Shown one piece after another: positions 8,549 to 16,261 of a stretch of 64,000 nucleotides of DNA. Position numbers and translations under genes: made by a program. Every line of letters begins with the position of its first letter. The first letter of the stretch is position 1. The stretch lies in assembly GCF_900188485.1 (NCBI RefSeq), contig NZ_FZPH01000005.1, positions 416,092-480,091 on the forward strand. The letters run 5' to 3'. This stretch comes from Asanoa hainanensis (GTDB lineage Bacteria; Actinomycetota; Actinomycetes; Mycobacteriales; Micromonosporaceae). Under the pieces are notes generated by a model, which was not told where the DNA came from, did no database searches, and worked only from the letters and a program-made list of their open reading frames with translations.

Positions 8549-9940
8549 GTGCGGCGCCGGCTCGTCACGACGTACCTCCTGCTGCTCTGCCTGGTGTTGC
8601 TGGCGCTGGAGGTGCCGCTGGCGCTGGTGATGAGCGGGCGCACCACCCAGGCGCTGCTGGCCGACCGGCTGGCCGACGCGACCCGGTTCGCCGCCCTGTC
8701 CGCACCGGCCATTCGCGGCGACGACTTCACCCCGGTCGCGGCGGAGCTGGGCCGCTACCACGAGCTCTACGGGATCGACGTGATCGTCGTCGACCAGAAC
8801 CGGCGGGTGGTGAACGCGGCCGGGCCGCACCCCGGCCCGAGCGCCGACGCCGTCATCCGCGGCGCACTGGCCGGCCGGCAGATGAGCTCGCCGACCAACG
8901 TCTGGCCCTGGCAGGAGAGCCAGCTCCTGGTCGCGGTGCCGATCTACGAGGGCGGGGCGGTGCTGGGCGGCATCCTGACCGTCTCGTCCACCGAGCGGGC
9001 CCGCGGTTCGATGCTGTTCGCCTGGGCCATGCTCGGCATCGTCGGGCTGGTCGCCCTCGTGGGCTCGCTGGTGGCCGCGGTCCGGCTGGCCCGCTGGGTG
9101 CTGCGGCCCGTCTTCTCGCTGGACACCGCCGTCCACGAGATCACCGCCGGCGACAGCACCGCGCGGGTGCCGCACGCGCTCGGCCCGCCGGAGCTGCGGC
9201 GGCTGACCACCAGCTTCAACGAGATGGCCGACACGGTCACGGACGCCCTCGAACGGCAGCGCCTGTTCGTCGCGCACGCCAGCCACCAGCTCCGCAACCC
9301 GCTGACCGTGCTGCGGCTGCGGGTCGAGGGCCTGGGCGACATGCTGCCCACCGAGGCCCGGCCGGAGCACCACCTGGCGCTGGAGGAGTCCGACCGGCTG
9401 GCCCGGGTGCTCGACAGCCTGCTGGCGCTGGCCCGCGCCGAGTGGGACGGCCGGCCACCGGTCGTCGTCGACGCCGGTTCGCTGGTGGCCGCGCGGGTCG
9501 AAGCGTGGCTGCCGCTGGCGGTCCAGCGCGGAGTGACCCTGACGGCCGCGGTGCCCTCTGCGGCGGTCTTCGCTTCGGCGGCGGACACGGCCCTCGACCA
9601 GGCGCTGGACGCGCTCATCGACAACGGGCTGAAGTTCGCCGGCGCGGGTGGGCACGTCTCGGTGTCGGTCAGCACGCTGCCCGGCCGGGTCGTGGTCACG
9701 GTGCGCGACGACGGCCCGGGGATGACCGCCGCCGAGTGCCGGCTGGCGACGCGGCGGTTCTGGCGGGCGCCCGACACGCAGAACGTCGACGGCGCGGGCC
9801 TCGGGCTGTCGATCGCCACCGTGCTGGTCGAGGCGTCCGGTGGGTCGCTGGTCTTGGCCCCGTTGGAGCCGCACGGCCTGGAGGCCCGGGTCCGGCTACG
9901 GCTTCACGTCGCGGAAGTACCGGGCGGCGCCCGGGTGTAG
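8549..9940 (+). CDS. Sensor histidine kinase
   Basis: 463 residues, partner of the upstream response regulator. First membrane helix at about 8-28, an extracytoplasmic sensor region to about 155, second helix at about 156-180, HAMP linker 180-235, then HisKA with phospho-acceptor His246 (ASHQLRNPL). The HATPase part has the N box (ALIDNGLKF), G1 (VRDDGPGM) and G2 (GAGLGLSIA). The GTG start at 8549 lies right after the regulator stop, implying coupled translation. Its 3' end overlaps the convergent TAXI gene by 45 bases. Confidence 0.93.
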   Translation: MRRRLVTTYLLLLCLVLLALEVPLALVMSGRTTQALLADRLADATRFAALSAPAIRGDDFTPVAAELGRYHELYGIDVIVVDQNRRVVNAAGPHPGPSADAVIRGALAGRQMSSPTNVWPWQESQLLVAVPIYEGGAVLGGILTVSSTERARGSMLFAWAMLGIVGLVALVGSLVAAVRLARWVLRPVFSLDTAVHEITAGDSTARVPHALGPPELRRLTTSFNEMADTVTDALERQRLFVAHASHQLRNPLTVLRLRVEGLGDMLPTEARPEHHLALEESDRLARVLDSLLALARAEWDGRPPVVVDAGSLVAARVEAWLPLAVQRGVTLTAAVPSAAVFASAADTALDQALDALIDNGLKFAGAGGHVSVSVSTLPGRVVVTVRDDGPGMTAAECRLATRRFWRAPDTQNVDGAGLGLSIATVLVEASGGSLVLAPLEPHGLEARVRLRLHVAEVPGGARV

Positions 9941-10849
9941 CGGCACCGGCATCGTGCCGATCGCCGAGCGGACGTCGAACCGCTCCCCCGCCGGGTGCGC
10001 GCGGGCCAGCGCCTCGTGCCGCTCCATCAGCAGCTTCGTCAGGTCGTACGCGATGTCGTCCGGCATGTCCGTCGGCACCACCAGGAAGTTCGGCACCGCG
10101 AGCGTGCTGACCGCCGGCAGGTCGTAGACGGAGTCGTTGACCTCGCGCCGGACGTACACGGTCGAATGGGCCTTTCGCATGGGCTCGACCCATTCGCCGA
10201 GATCGACGATCCGGATGCCCAGGCTGTTGTTCAGGTCCTCGATCGCCTGCACGGGCAGCCCACCGGAGAAGAAGAAAGCGTCGATCCGCCCGTCGGCGAG
10301 CGCGGCGGCCGAGTCGTCCAGGTTCCACCGCTGGCGCTGGATCGCGTTCTGCAGCCCGGCGACCTCGAGCAGCCGCCCCACGGTGATCTCGGTGCCGGAC
10401 CCGGCGGCCCCGGTGGCCACCCGCTTCCCCTCGAGATCCTTGAGCGTCTTGATCGTCGAGTTGGTCGGCACGACGAGATGCAACAGGTCCTCGTAGACAC
10501 GGGCGAGCGCCCGCACCCGCGGATCCGGCGGCGCGGTGCCACTGACCAGGATGTCCGCCTGGGTGAACCCGATCTCGGCACCGCCGTGCTCGACCAGCTC
10601 CACGTTCTCGGCCGAAGCGGCGGTCACCATCACCTCGGCGTCCGCGTCCGGCAGGTTGTCCTCGACGAGCTGGCCGAGCGCCCGGCCGAAGGCGTAGTAG
10701 ACGGCGGTGGGGCTGCCGGTCGCGATCCGGATGTGCGTGACCGGGGGGTTGCCCTCGGCATAGACACCGGTGGTGACGAGCAACAACACCAGAACGACCA
10801 GTCCGGCCGTCTGGGCTCGCGTTCGTCTCCGCCTCCGCACGGAGCGCAA
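9896..10849 (-). CDS. TAXI-family TRAP-type solute-binding protein
   Basis: About 317 residues. A basic N-terminus (RRRRR) and one hydrophobic helix (TAGLVVLVLLLVTTGVYA) precede a periplasmic-binding-like fold of the TAXI group: RIATGSPTAVYYAFGRALG, EIGFTQADI and GKRVATGAAGSGTE are typical. There is no lipobox Cys, so it is probably an anchored or secreted binding protein. The TTG at 10849, preceded by GAGGAAAAC, is the best start; GTG at 10840 is an alternative. No DctQ/DctM-type permease is adjacent. Placed tail to tail with a two-component system, it may act as a ligand sensor for the kinase. Confidence 0.85.
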   Translation of the reverse strand: MRSVRRRRRTRAQTAGLVVLVLLLVTTGVYAEGNPPVTHIRIATGSPTAVYYAFGRALGQLVEDNLPDADAEVMVTAASAENVELVEHGGAEIGFTQADILVSGTAPPDPRVRALARVYEDLLHLVVPTNSTIKTLKDLEGKRVATGAAGSGTEITVGRLLEVAGLQNAIQRQRWNLDDSAAALADGRIDAFFFSGGLPVQAIEDLNNSLGIRIVDLGEWVEPMRKAHSTVYVRREVNDSVYDLPAVSTLAVPNFLVVPTDMPDDIAYDLTKLLMERHEALARAHPAGERFDVRSAIGTMPVPLHPGAARYFRDVKP

Positions 10850-10925
10850 GTTTTCCTCAAGTAAGGGGCCGGCGCATCCCCCTGAAAGGCCGGACCGGCC
10901 ACGCTGAGAGCGGGAGGCGATGACG

Positions 10926-11711
10926 ATGGCCATACAGCGGGACAGCAGCGGGGACGCGGCCATGCGCTCACTGCCCTCGATCTTCGAGGCGGCCAGCCTG
11001 ATCCGGTGCACAGGGGTAGGCCGATCCCCCGGCGCACGACCGCTAGGCCACGACTTCGGACCTGGGCCCGGGCCGGCACCCGGACCCACGTCCGGCAGCG
11101 CCATCGGGACGCTGACACCAGGAGCGTCCTTCCTGTCGGGGGGCGACACGGCGCTGCCGGGCCCGAGCGCCGCGCCGGCCCACACCGGCGCGGCGCTCCG
11201 GGGCGGCCAGGTCCTGGCGGAGTTCAACCAACCGGAAGCCGCGGAGCGCCTCTCCCGCCTGTTGACGGACTTAGGCGTCACCGCGACGTGGGCGACGCTG
11301 GTCGGGGGCGGGCGGCGGCAGTATTTCGTGCACCGGGTGACGATCCCTGGGTCGTCGTGGATGCAGACCGTGGGGCAGCTTGGTCTGGGTTGGCGCCAGG
11401 GCCGACACTTCCTGCTCCGTACGGACCCGGTTGGGGCGTCGTCGCCGCACAACGCGCGGCGGGAGGCCTTGGCCCGGCGGGCGTGGCAGGCAGCGTCGTT
11501 GGCGGCGGGGCGTCAGCGGCGGGGTGGGCTGTTCGGGGTGCGGCTGGCCGACCAGGAGATGGCGGCGGTCCTGGTGCGGAGCGCCCGCCTGCTGGGCGCA
11601 ACGGCCTCGATCCGGTCACGACCGGGCTGCCTACAGGTCTCGGTGACATCGGTAACGTCAGAGGCCGCGCTGCTGGAGATCACCACACCCCCACTCCGCG
11701 TGGCGTCGTGA
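10926..11711 (+). CDS. Uncharacterised protein with possible WhiA-like LAGLIDADG-type fold
   Basis: 261 residues from the ATG at 10926, 8 bases after GGGAGG; an ATG at 10920 is too close to that site. Residues about 35-95 are a Gly/Pro/Ala-rich disordered linker (PGPGPAPGP). The C-terminal part has two similar blocks (AERLSRLLTDLGVTA and AAVLVRSARLLGATA) and a stretch ARRAWQAASLAAG that recalls the N-terminal domain of the sporulation regulator WhiA. That resemblance is by eye only. The gene ends 30 bases before tRNA-Gly. Confidence 0.55.
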   Translation: MAIQRDSSGDAAMRSLPSIFEAASLIRCTGVGRSPGARPLGHDFGPGPGPAPGPTSGSAIGTLTPGASFLSGGDTALPGPSAAPAHTGAALRGGQVLAEFNQPEAAERLSRLLTDLGVTATWATLVGGGRRQYFVHRVTIPGSSWMQTVGQLGLGWRQGRHFLLRTDPVGASSPHNARREALARRAWQAASLAAGRQRRGGLFGVRLADQEMAAVLVRSARLLGATASIRSRPGCLQVSVTSVTSEAALLEITTPPLRVAS

Positions 11712-11741
11712 GGTAGACAGTAGTCTGTCGGAGGTATCCGC

Positions 11742-11812
11742 GCGGGCGTAGCTCAATGGCAGAGCTTCAGTCTTCCAAACTGACGGTGCGGGTTCGATTC
11801 CCGTCGCCCGCT
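11742..11812 (+). tRNA. tRNA-Gly (anticodon UCC)
   Basis: Complete 71-base cloverleaf. The acceptor pairs GCGGGCG (11742-11748) with CGCCCGC (11805-11811), discriminator T at 11812. Anticodon arm TCAGT-CTTCCAA-ACTGA with anticodon TCC reads GGA. The T arm is GCGGGTTCGATTCCCGT. CCA is not encoded. Confidence 0.97.
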
Positions 11813-11849
11813 CAAATCTCTCCTGAGCGCGCTCATGTGAGATTTGAGC
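11810..11849 (+). terminator. Hairpin overlapping the tRNA-Gly 3' end
   Basis: A perfect 11-bp inverted repeat, GCTCAAATCTC (11810-11820) with GAGATTTGAGC (11839-11849). The 18-base loop contains the further palindrome GAGCGCGCTC. It begins in the last three bases of the tRNA gene. It may terminate or help process the tRNA transcript; there is no T run. Confidence 0.5.
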
Positions 11850-11926
11850 CATTCCTGCTCCGGGGCCGAGCCCCGGACACCCCACGTTCCCGTGGTCGCG
11901 GTCTGCCGTAGCCCGCCGCCCCCTGC

Positions 11927-12958
11927 TCAGCTCTGCTGGTATTCGACCGCCGCGAGCCGGCACGGGGTGTGGACGAAGACGTAGTGGGCGCCTTCCGTGT
12001 ATTCCGCGAGGTCGGCCCCGACTACTTGACCCACGTAGTGCATCGTGGTCCCGCACTCCGGGCAGGCCGGATAGTTCCAGTCCTGGATCCAGTCCGGCTG
12101 GCCGCCAAGCGTGGAACCCCCCTCGTACCAGGCGCTGGCGGAGTGGGCGCCGCGGGGTTCGCCGATGGTCAGGCGGTTCACGGTGACAGGCTCCGCCGCG
12201 ACCTGCTCGGCCAGGTATTCCGGCCGTTTGGTGTGGGCGGCCGACAGCTCGCTGCGGCCGGCCGAGTCGATCGACCAGAACACCGTCCCGTAGCAGTTGC
12301 AGAAGTAGCACGTCGCCACCTCTAGGCGGCCGGTCCAGCCGGTGGGTGCGAGAACGGCCGCCGCCCTCGGGTCGCTGGGATCCAGGTCCAGCACCGTCCA
12401 CAGGGAGCTTTCGCACCACGGGCAGGTGCTGCCTCGCAGTCGCCCGCTGACACTGCCGTCGCGCGGTTGGTCGACCTCGGGCTTCACCGGCTCGACGTCG
12501 GTCTCCATGACGACCAGCTGGTAGGCGACAGGGGCGCAGACTTCGCGGATGCCCTTGCCAGCGCGAAGCTCCCAGCCGCCCTCCAGCGCGAACCGCGCGG
12601 CCGGGTAGCCGTAGGCGGTCACTCGCGCGCTGTCCCACCGTCGGAAGGCTTCCTCGGCGAGCGTCCCGCCCGCGTACCCGAGAGCGGACAGGTGGCTCAC
12701 CACCGCGTCGCCCTTGCCGGAATCGGCTTCAATGCCCGCGTCGATCAGATCGATGAGGCGTGCGCGCACCGTGTCGTCGGCGCCGACGTAGATCGAGGGC
12801 ACCTCCAGGACGCCTCGCTCGAGCAGGCCGGCCAGGTGTGGCGTGAGGGCGGACGGATCCCGCCCCGCGATCCCTTCCAACTCTTCAAGGAGGTCGGCGG
12901 CCGCGTCCTCGTCCGCCTCGGCGTGCCGGCGCAAAAGATCTTCGATCACGACCGGCAC
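11927..12958 (-). CDS. Uncharacterised Cys-rich protein (CPWC/CPEC, DUF1963-like end)
   Basis: 343 residues with no signal peptide. The N-terminal 150 residues are acidic and helical (EDAAADLLEELEGIAG). The C-terminal half has three Cys pairs, CPWCESS, CYFCNCYG and CPECGTTM, that could bind zinc. The segment from PDWIQDWNYPACPECGTTM to the end resembles DUF1963/YwqG-type proteins. Function unknown. It is divergent from the gene at 13064, with a 105-base gap. Confidence 0.7.
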   Translation of the reverse strand: MPVVIEDLLRRHAEADEDAAADLLEELEGIAGRDPSALTPHLAGLLERGVLEVPSIYVGADDTVRARLIDLIDAGIEADSGKGDAVVSHLSALGYAGGTLAEEAFRRWDSARVTAYGYPAARFALEGGWELRAGKGIREVCAPVAYQLVVMETDVEPVKPEVDQPRDGSVSGRLRGSTCPWCESSLWTVLDLDPSDPRAAAVLAPTGWTGRLEVATCYFCNCYGTVFWSIDSAGRSELSAAHTKRPEYLAEQVAAEPVTVNRLTIGEPRGAHSASAWYEGGSTLGGQPDWIQDWNYPACPECGTTMHYVGQVVGADLAEYTEGAHYVFVHTPCRLAAVEYQQS

Positions 12959-13063
12959 GATAACGGCACCGTGACTGCCATGCAGCCCGCTAGGGCGACC
13001 TGGTCCAGCGGGAGTTGGGGCCGTCGGGGGTCAGTTCCGGGGTGGCTGGCACAATCCGTCGCC

Positions 13064-13420
13064 GTGACCTATGACCTGGCCGTTTGGGACGGCGAACGGC
13101 CCTCTGACGACGCCGCTGCGGCGAAGGTGTTCGAGGCCCTCTACCGCGAGTACATCGACTCGGACGAGGTACAACCGCCCACCGCGCGGATTCACGCCTA
13201 CGTCGATGCCCTGCTCGCCCGCTACCCGGACATGGACGACGACAACGACGACGTCTGCCCTTGGTCCACGGCTCCGCTCATGGACGAGGCCGCCGGACCG
13301 CTCGTGTACTTCCCGATGCGCTGGAGCATGGCCGACGAGGTGTCCGATTGGGCTGCCCGGCTTGCGGCCGAGCACGGGCTGGTCTGCTTCGACCCTCAGG
13401 AGAACACTCTTCGCCCCTGA
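13064..13420 (+). CDS. Small conserved actinobacterial protein of the TYDLAVWEG type
   Basis: 118 residues from GTG 13064 (MTYDLAVWDGERPSDD). The N-terminal TYDLAVWDG pattern followed by an acidic helix and DDVCPWST is common in short actinobacterial proteins of unknown role, some of which resemble immunity proteins. No membrane segment or catalytic motif. The frame is open upstream through the neighbour's start region, but coding character begins at the GTG. Confidence 0.7.
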   Translation: MTYDLAVWDGERPSDDAAAAKVFEALYREYIDSDEVQPPTARIHAYVDALLARYPDMDDDNDDVCPWSTAPLMDEAAGPLVYFPMRWSMADEVSDWAARLAAEHGLVCFDPQENTLRP

Positions 13421-13466
13421 GGGCGGGACTGCGGCGGGCCCGCTTTGGTCGGGCAGTGCCACTCGA

Positions 13467-13823
13467 CTACGAACCGCGCTCGAGTTCCTCGATTACTCTG
13501 TCGAGAAGTTGGTCAATCCGAACGTATTTTGCTCGCAGAAGTCTGACCAGGATAGCGAGTTGTGCCGGAATTTGGGTGGTGCTTGTGACGGCGCCAAGAC
13601 TATCCACCTTCTCAACAACCTCGCCGTTTTTGTTGGCGATTTCCAGCGTCGCCGACAGACTGGACGACCTCACAGTTATCGTCGACTCGGTTGTTGACGT
13701 GGAGAAAACGAAGTTGTCTTCGCTGACCGATGATCGCCTCATCCTCCAGTCAAGACTGCCGTTCTCCGTGCGACGAATGAGGACGCCGATCAGAGCATCC
13801 AATCTCGCAAATCTGTCAGCCAT
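13467..13823 (-). CDS. Unrecognised small protein, second gene of an AT-richer pair
   Basis: 118 residues, unlike any family I know. Ser/Thr-rich middle (FSTSTTESTITVRSSSLSA) between helical ends; the last 50 residues (AQLAILVRLLRAKYVRIDQ) look amphipathic. Its ATG lies inside the end of the upstream gene with an 8-base overlap, so the two are translationally coupled and probably act together. Codon use is visibly less GC-biased than in neighbouring genes, which suggests recent acquisition. Confidence 0.6.
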   Translation of the reverse strand: MADRFARLDALIGVLIRRTENGSLDWRMRRSSVSEDNFVFSTSTTESTITVRSSSLSATLEIANKNGEVVEKVDSLGAVTSTTQIPAQLAILVRLLRAKYVRIDQLLDRVIEELERGS

Positions 13824-14331
13824 TCTCGCCGCCCCCCGACTTAATACCCTGAGCCGAAGCTACCGCGCTCAGCTCGTCAGTTACAGCAGAAATCGATGTC
13901 AGGGCATCCTTTAACACGGCCAACATATCGACCTCATCCTCGCCAAGCATCAGCGTCCGAGATTCCGCAGCGAGCGTTACGGATTCCTGGATTGAGACCA
14001 GAAGCTTTTCTTTCCCGAGGCTGGTGACATCCAGAAGGCCGCGCAACTGACTGGCCTTTCTGCGCCAAGTCAGCAAGTGGCCGAGCGCGCGTGCACGATC
14101 GTTCGCTCGGATTGCGTCCGCCAGTTCGTCCTCTACCCTTTCGAGCTGCGGCACCAAAGCCAACAGACCACTTCTGCTAATTGCCTCTTGAGACAGTTCG
14201 GATGCTTGACGAGCGGCTGCGGCTTCGTTGCGCGTCTTCCGTAGTTGCACGAAGGTGATAATAAAGCCCGTGACGAGTCCAGGGACGGCAGTAACGTCGG
14301 CGACGCGTCCCGCAACTTCCCAGGCGTCCAC
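13816..14331 (-). CDS. Membrane-anchored coiled-coil protein, first gene of an AT-richer pair
   Basis: 171 residues. One hydrophobic helix near the N-terminus (about 15-30, VPGLVTGFIITFV) is followed by a long, heptad-like helical region (QLRKTRNEAAAARQASELSQEA, then VEDELADAI). This predicts a single-pass protein with a cytoplasmic coiled coil. No enzyme motif. It overlaps the next gene by 8 bases. The pair sits between tRNA-Gly and a tRNA-like fragment, in sequence poorer in GC than the rest of the window. Function unknown. Confidence 0.6.
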   Translation of the reverse strand: MDAWEVAGRVADVTAVPGLVTGFIITFVQLRKTRNEAAAARQASELSQEAISRSGLLALVPQLERVEDELADAIRANDRARALGHLLTWRRKASQLRGLLDVTSLGKEKLLVSIQESVTLAAESRTLMLGEDEVDMLAVLKDALTSISAVTDELSAVASAQGIKSGGGENG

Positions 14332-14491
14332 GGTCGGTCCTCACCTCGTCCACACACGGACGTCAGTACGTTAACACGGCGCGCGACGCCGAGAACTGCA
14401 CTCATATTTGCTGTGAGCGGGAGAATCGGACCACTATCCACCGTACGGGGGATTGCCGAATTAAGCAGGCACGCACGTCATCCTTCGAACT

Positions 14492-14511
14492 GTGCGCGTT
14501 CGATTCTCGTC
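14492..14511 (+). other. tRNA-like T-arm fragment (possible degenerate attachment site)
   Basis: GTGCGCGTTCGATTCTCGTC matches the T arm of tRNA-Gly (11786-11805) at 18 of 20 positions, and a looser match continues leftward into the anticodon-arm region (CCTTCGAACTG). No complete tRNA can be folded here. It may be the scar of an element that integrated at tRNA-Gly, or a chance or duplicated tRNA remnant. Confidence 0.4.
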
Positions 14512-14528
14512 AACGGGGATGACGACCA

Positions 14529-14555
14529 AGCCGCCGAACGTCGTGTTCGGCGGCT
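14529..14555 (-). terminator. Terminator hairpin after the Pel-like operon
   Basis: A perfect 11-bp stem, AGCCGCCGAAC (14529-14539) with GTTCGGCGGCT (14545-14555), and a 5-base loop. It lies 45 bases beyond the stop of the last minus-strand gene of the operon. There is no T tract, as is usual in GC-rich actinobacteria. Confidence 0.65.
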
Positions 14556-14600
14556 CGGCCGGTCACCCACGCCAGGGCCCGCCTCGCCCCAGCTATGTCT

Positions 14601-15299
14601 CTAGATGCGCGACAGCGCTCGGTCGCTTACGAAGCACGACAGGCCGAACTGGCCCGCTCGGCGGTGCGCGAACTCCGTCAGGCCGTCCGTGTCCGCGTAG
14701 TCCAGCGCGTACAGGTCGACGTCGTACTGCAGCAGTTGCTCCGCGATCTGCGCGTTGTACTCCAGCACGTCCGGCGGCCACGCGTCGTAGCCGTTGTCCG
14801 TCCACCTGGCCGAGAACGACTCGAAGAGGATGCCGTCCACGAACTCCGCCATCCGTGGCAAGAGACCAAAACCGCGGTTCGCCAGCATGTACGACGGTTT
14901 CGCCTCCTCTCGGATCGCCGCGATCAAGGCCAGCAGGTGTGGCAGGTCCTCCGGATACGTCAGCTCCACGTTGAGCGTGTCCAGGAACAGCCCGGTGAAA
15001 CCCGAAGCCATCTCCGCCTTGGCCTGGCCCACGACGTGCTCCACCCAACCCGGGTGTCCGACGTGGACGAACGCGCCTCCCCAGTCCGGGTTGCGCTCTG
15101 CCCGCTGCCACGGCGCCGGTGGGCCCTGGTCCTCCGACAGCGACAGGTAGCCCATCGGCTCCGTGCCGGCGTCCCGCAGGGTCTTGAGCTCCTCCGCGCT
15201 GTAGAACTCCGACTGGAGGACCACCCGGGGGTAGCGCCGGAGCGCGTCCAGACGCCCGGCGCCGTAGTAGAAGCCGATGGCCTCGTCGTGAGGGATCAT
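14601..15299 (-). CDS. GH114/TM1410-type glycoside hydrolase-like protein without signal peptide
   Basis: 232 residues from ATG 15299, which overlaps the epimerase stop in an ATGA. It has the TIM-barrel features of the GH114 (PelA hydrolase/TM1410) group: an early strand with IGFYYGAG, PMGYLSLSED, and the acidic GFTGLFLDTLN at the end of a barrel strand. Enzymes of this group cut alpha-1,4 galactosaminide chains, such as Pel. Unlike the paralogue at 17592 it has no signal peptide, so as annotated it would be cytoplasmic. It is the last gene of the operon. Substrate is inferred from context. Confidence 0.75.
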   Translation of the reverse strand: MIPHDEAIGFYYGAGRLDALRRYPRVVLQSEFYSAEELKTLRDAGTEPMGYLSLSEDQGPPAPWQRAERNPDWGGAFVHVGHPGWVEHVVGQAKAEMASGFTGLFLDTLNVELTYPEDLPHLLALIAAIREEAKPSYMLANRGFGLLPRMAEFVDGILFESFSARWTDNGYDAWPPDVLEYNAQIAEQLLQYDVDLYALDYADTDGLTEFAHRRAGQFGLSCFVSDRALSRI

Positions 15300-16261
15300 C
15301 GCTTCTGCCAGTCCCGGTACCACGCGATCGTCCGGCGGACACCGTCCTCGAGGTCGACCGCGGGCTGGTAGCCGGTCAGCGAGCGCAGCAGCGAAAGGTC
15401 CGGGCAGCGCCGAGCGACCGAGCCCGCCGGCGCCGGCTCAGGAGACAACGCCCCGTCGTGCGACGTCAACCGCAGCACCAGCTTCGCCAGGTCCGCGATG
15501 TTCGTCTCCTGGCTGTCGTCGCCGATGTGCACGATCTGGCCTACGGCGGCAGGCGAAGCCATCAGCCGCAGCATCGCCTCGACCGCGTCGTCCACGTAGC
15601 AGAACGCCCGGTACTGGTCGGCTCCCCACACCTTGAACGGGTCCTCGCCCGCCATCGCGCGCATCGCCATCTCCGGAATCACGTGGTCGGCGCCCATCCG
15701 CGGCCCGTACACGTTGTGGAAACGGCCGACCACCGCCGAAAACCCGCGCGCCCCAGCAGCGTGCAGGAAGCCGGCCTCACCGAGGAGCTTGCTGATCGCG
15801 TACGCGAACCGCGGCTCGGTCACGTCGCGCACCATGACCGGCACGTCCTCCGCCGTCGGCACCGCGACGATGCCGGCGTCGACCCCACCCGCGTACACCT
15901 CGCTGGTCGACGAGAAGAACACCTTGTCGCCCGGTGCCAGCCAGTCCAGGGCATGCATCGCCACCAGCGTGTTGACCCGGACCGTACGCCACGGGTCGTT
16001 CGAGACGTTGCGGACGCCGACGACCGCGGCCAGCACGTAGATCTGGTCCCAGCCGTGCGGCAACGCCGCCCAGGTGGCCGGCGAGGTCAGATCGGCCGAC
16101 TGGATGGAGGCCCCAGGGTGCGCCCGCAGCGCGTCCAGGTCCTTGTCGTCGCGGCCCCGGGAGAAGTCGTCGACGATCGTGACGGTGTGGCCGTCGGCGA
16201 GCAGGCGCCGGGCCAGGTGCAGGCCGATGAAGCCGGCGCCGCCGAGCAGCAGGACGTTCAC
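15296..16261 (-). CDS. NAD-dependent epimerase/dehydratase of nucleotide sugars
   Basis: 321 residues from GTG 16261, overlapping the dehydrogenase stop in GTGA. Extended SDR fold: NAD motif GGAGFIG at the N-terminus, catalytic SSTSEVY and YAISK (Tyr and Lys present), and the substrate-loop sequence VVGRFHNVYGPRMG. Such enzymes epimerise or decarboxylate UDP-sugars. In the operon it probably acts on the product of the adjacent NDP-sugar dehydrogenase or supplies UDP-GalNAc-type precursor. The exact reaction cannot be read from sequence. Confidence 0.88.
   Translation of the reverse strand: MNVLLLGGAGFIGLHLARRLLADGHTVTIVDDFSRGRDDKDLDALRAHPGASIQSADLTSPATWAALPHGWDQIYVLAAVVGVRNVSNDPWRTVRVNTLVAMHALDWLAPGDKVFFSSTSEVYAGGVDAGIVAVPTAEDVPVMVRDVTEPRFAYAISKLLGEAGFLHAAGARGFSAVVGRFHNVYGPRMGADHVIPEMAMRAMAGEDPFKVWGADQYRAFCYVDDAVEAMLRLMASPAAVGQIVHIGDDSQETNIADLAKLVLRLTSHDGALSPEPAPAGSVARRCPDLSLLRSLTGYQPAVDLEDGVRRTIAWYRDWQKR

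Noticed and set aside
14133..14441. A minus-strand frame upstream of the AT-richer gene pair
   Set aside because: Overlaps the 13816-14331 gene in another frame and lacks a ribosome site or coding pattern.
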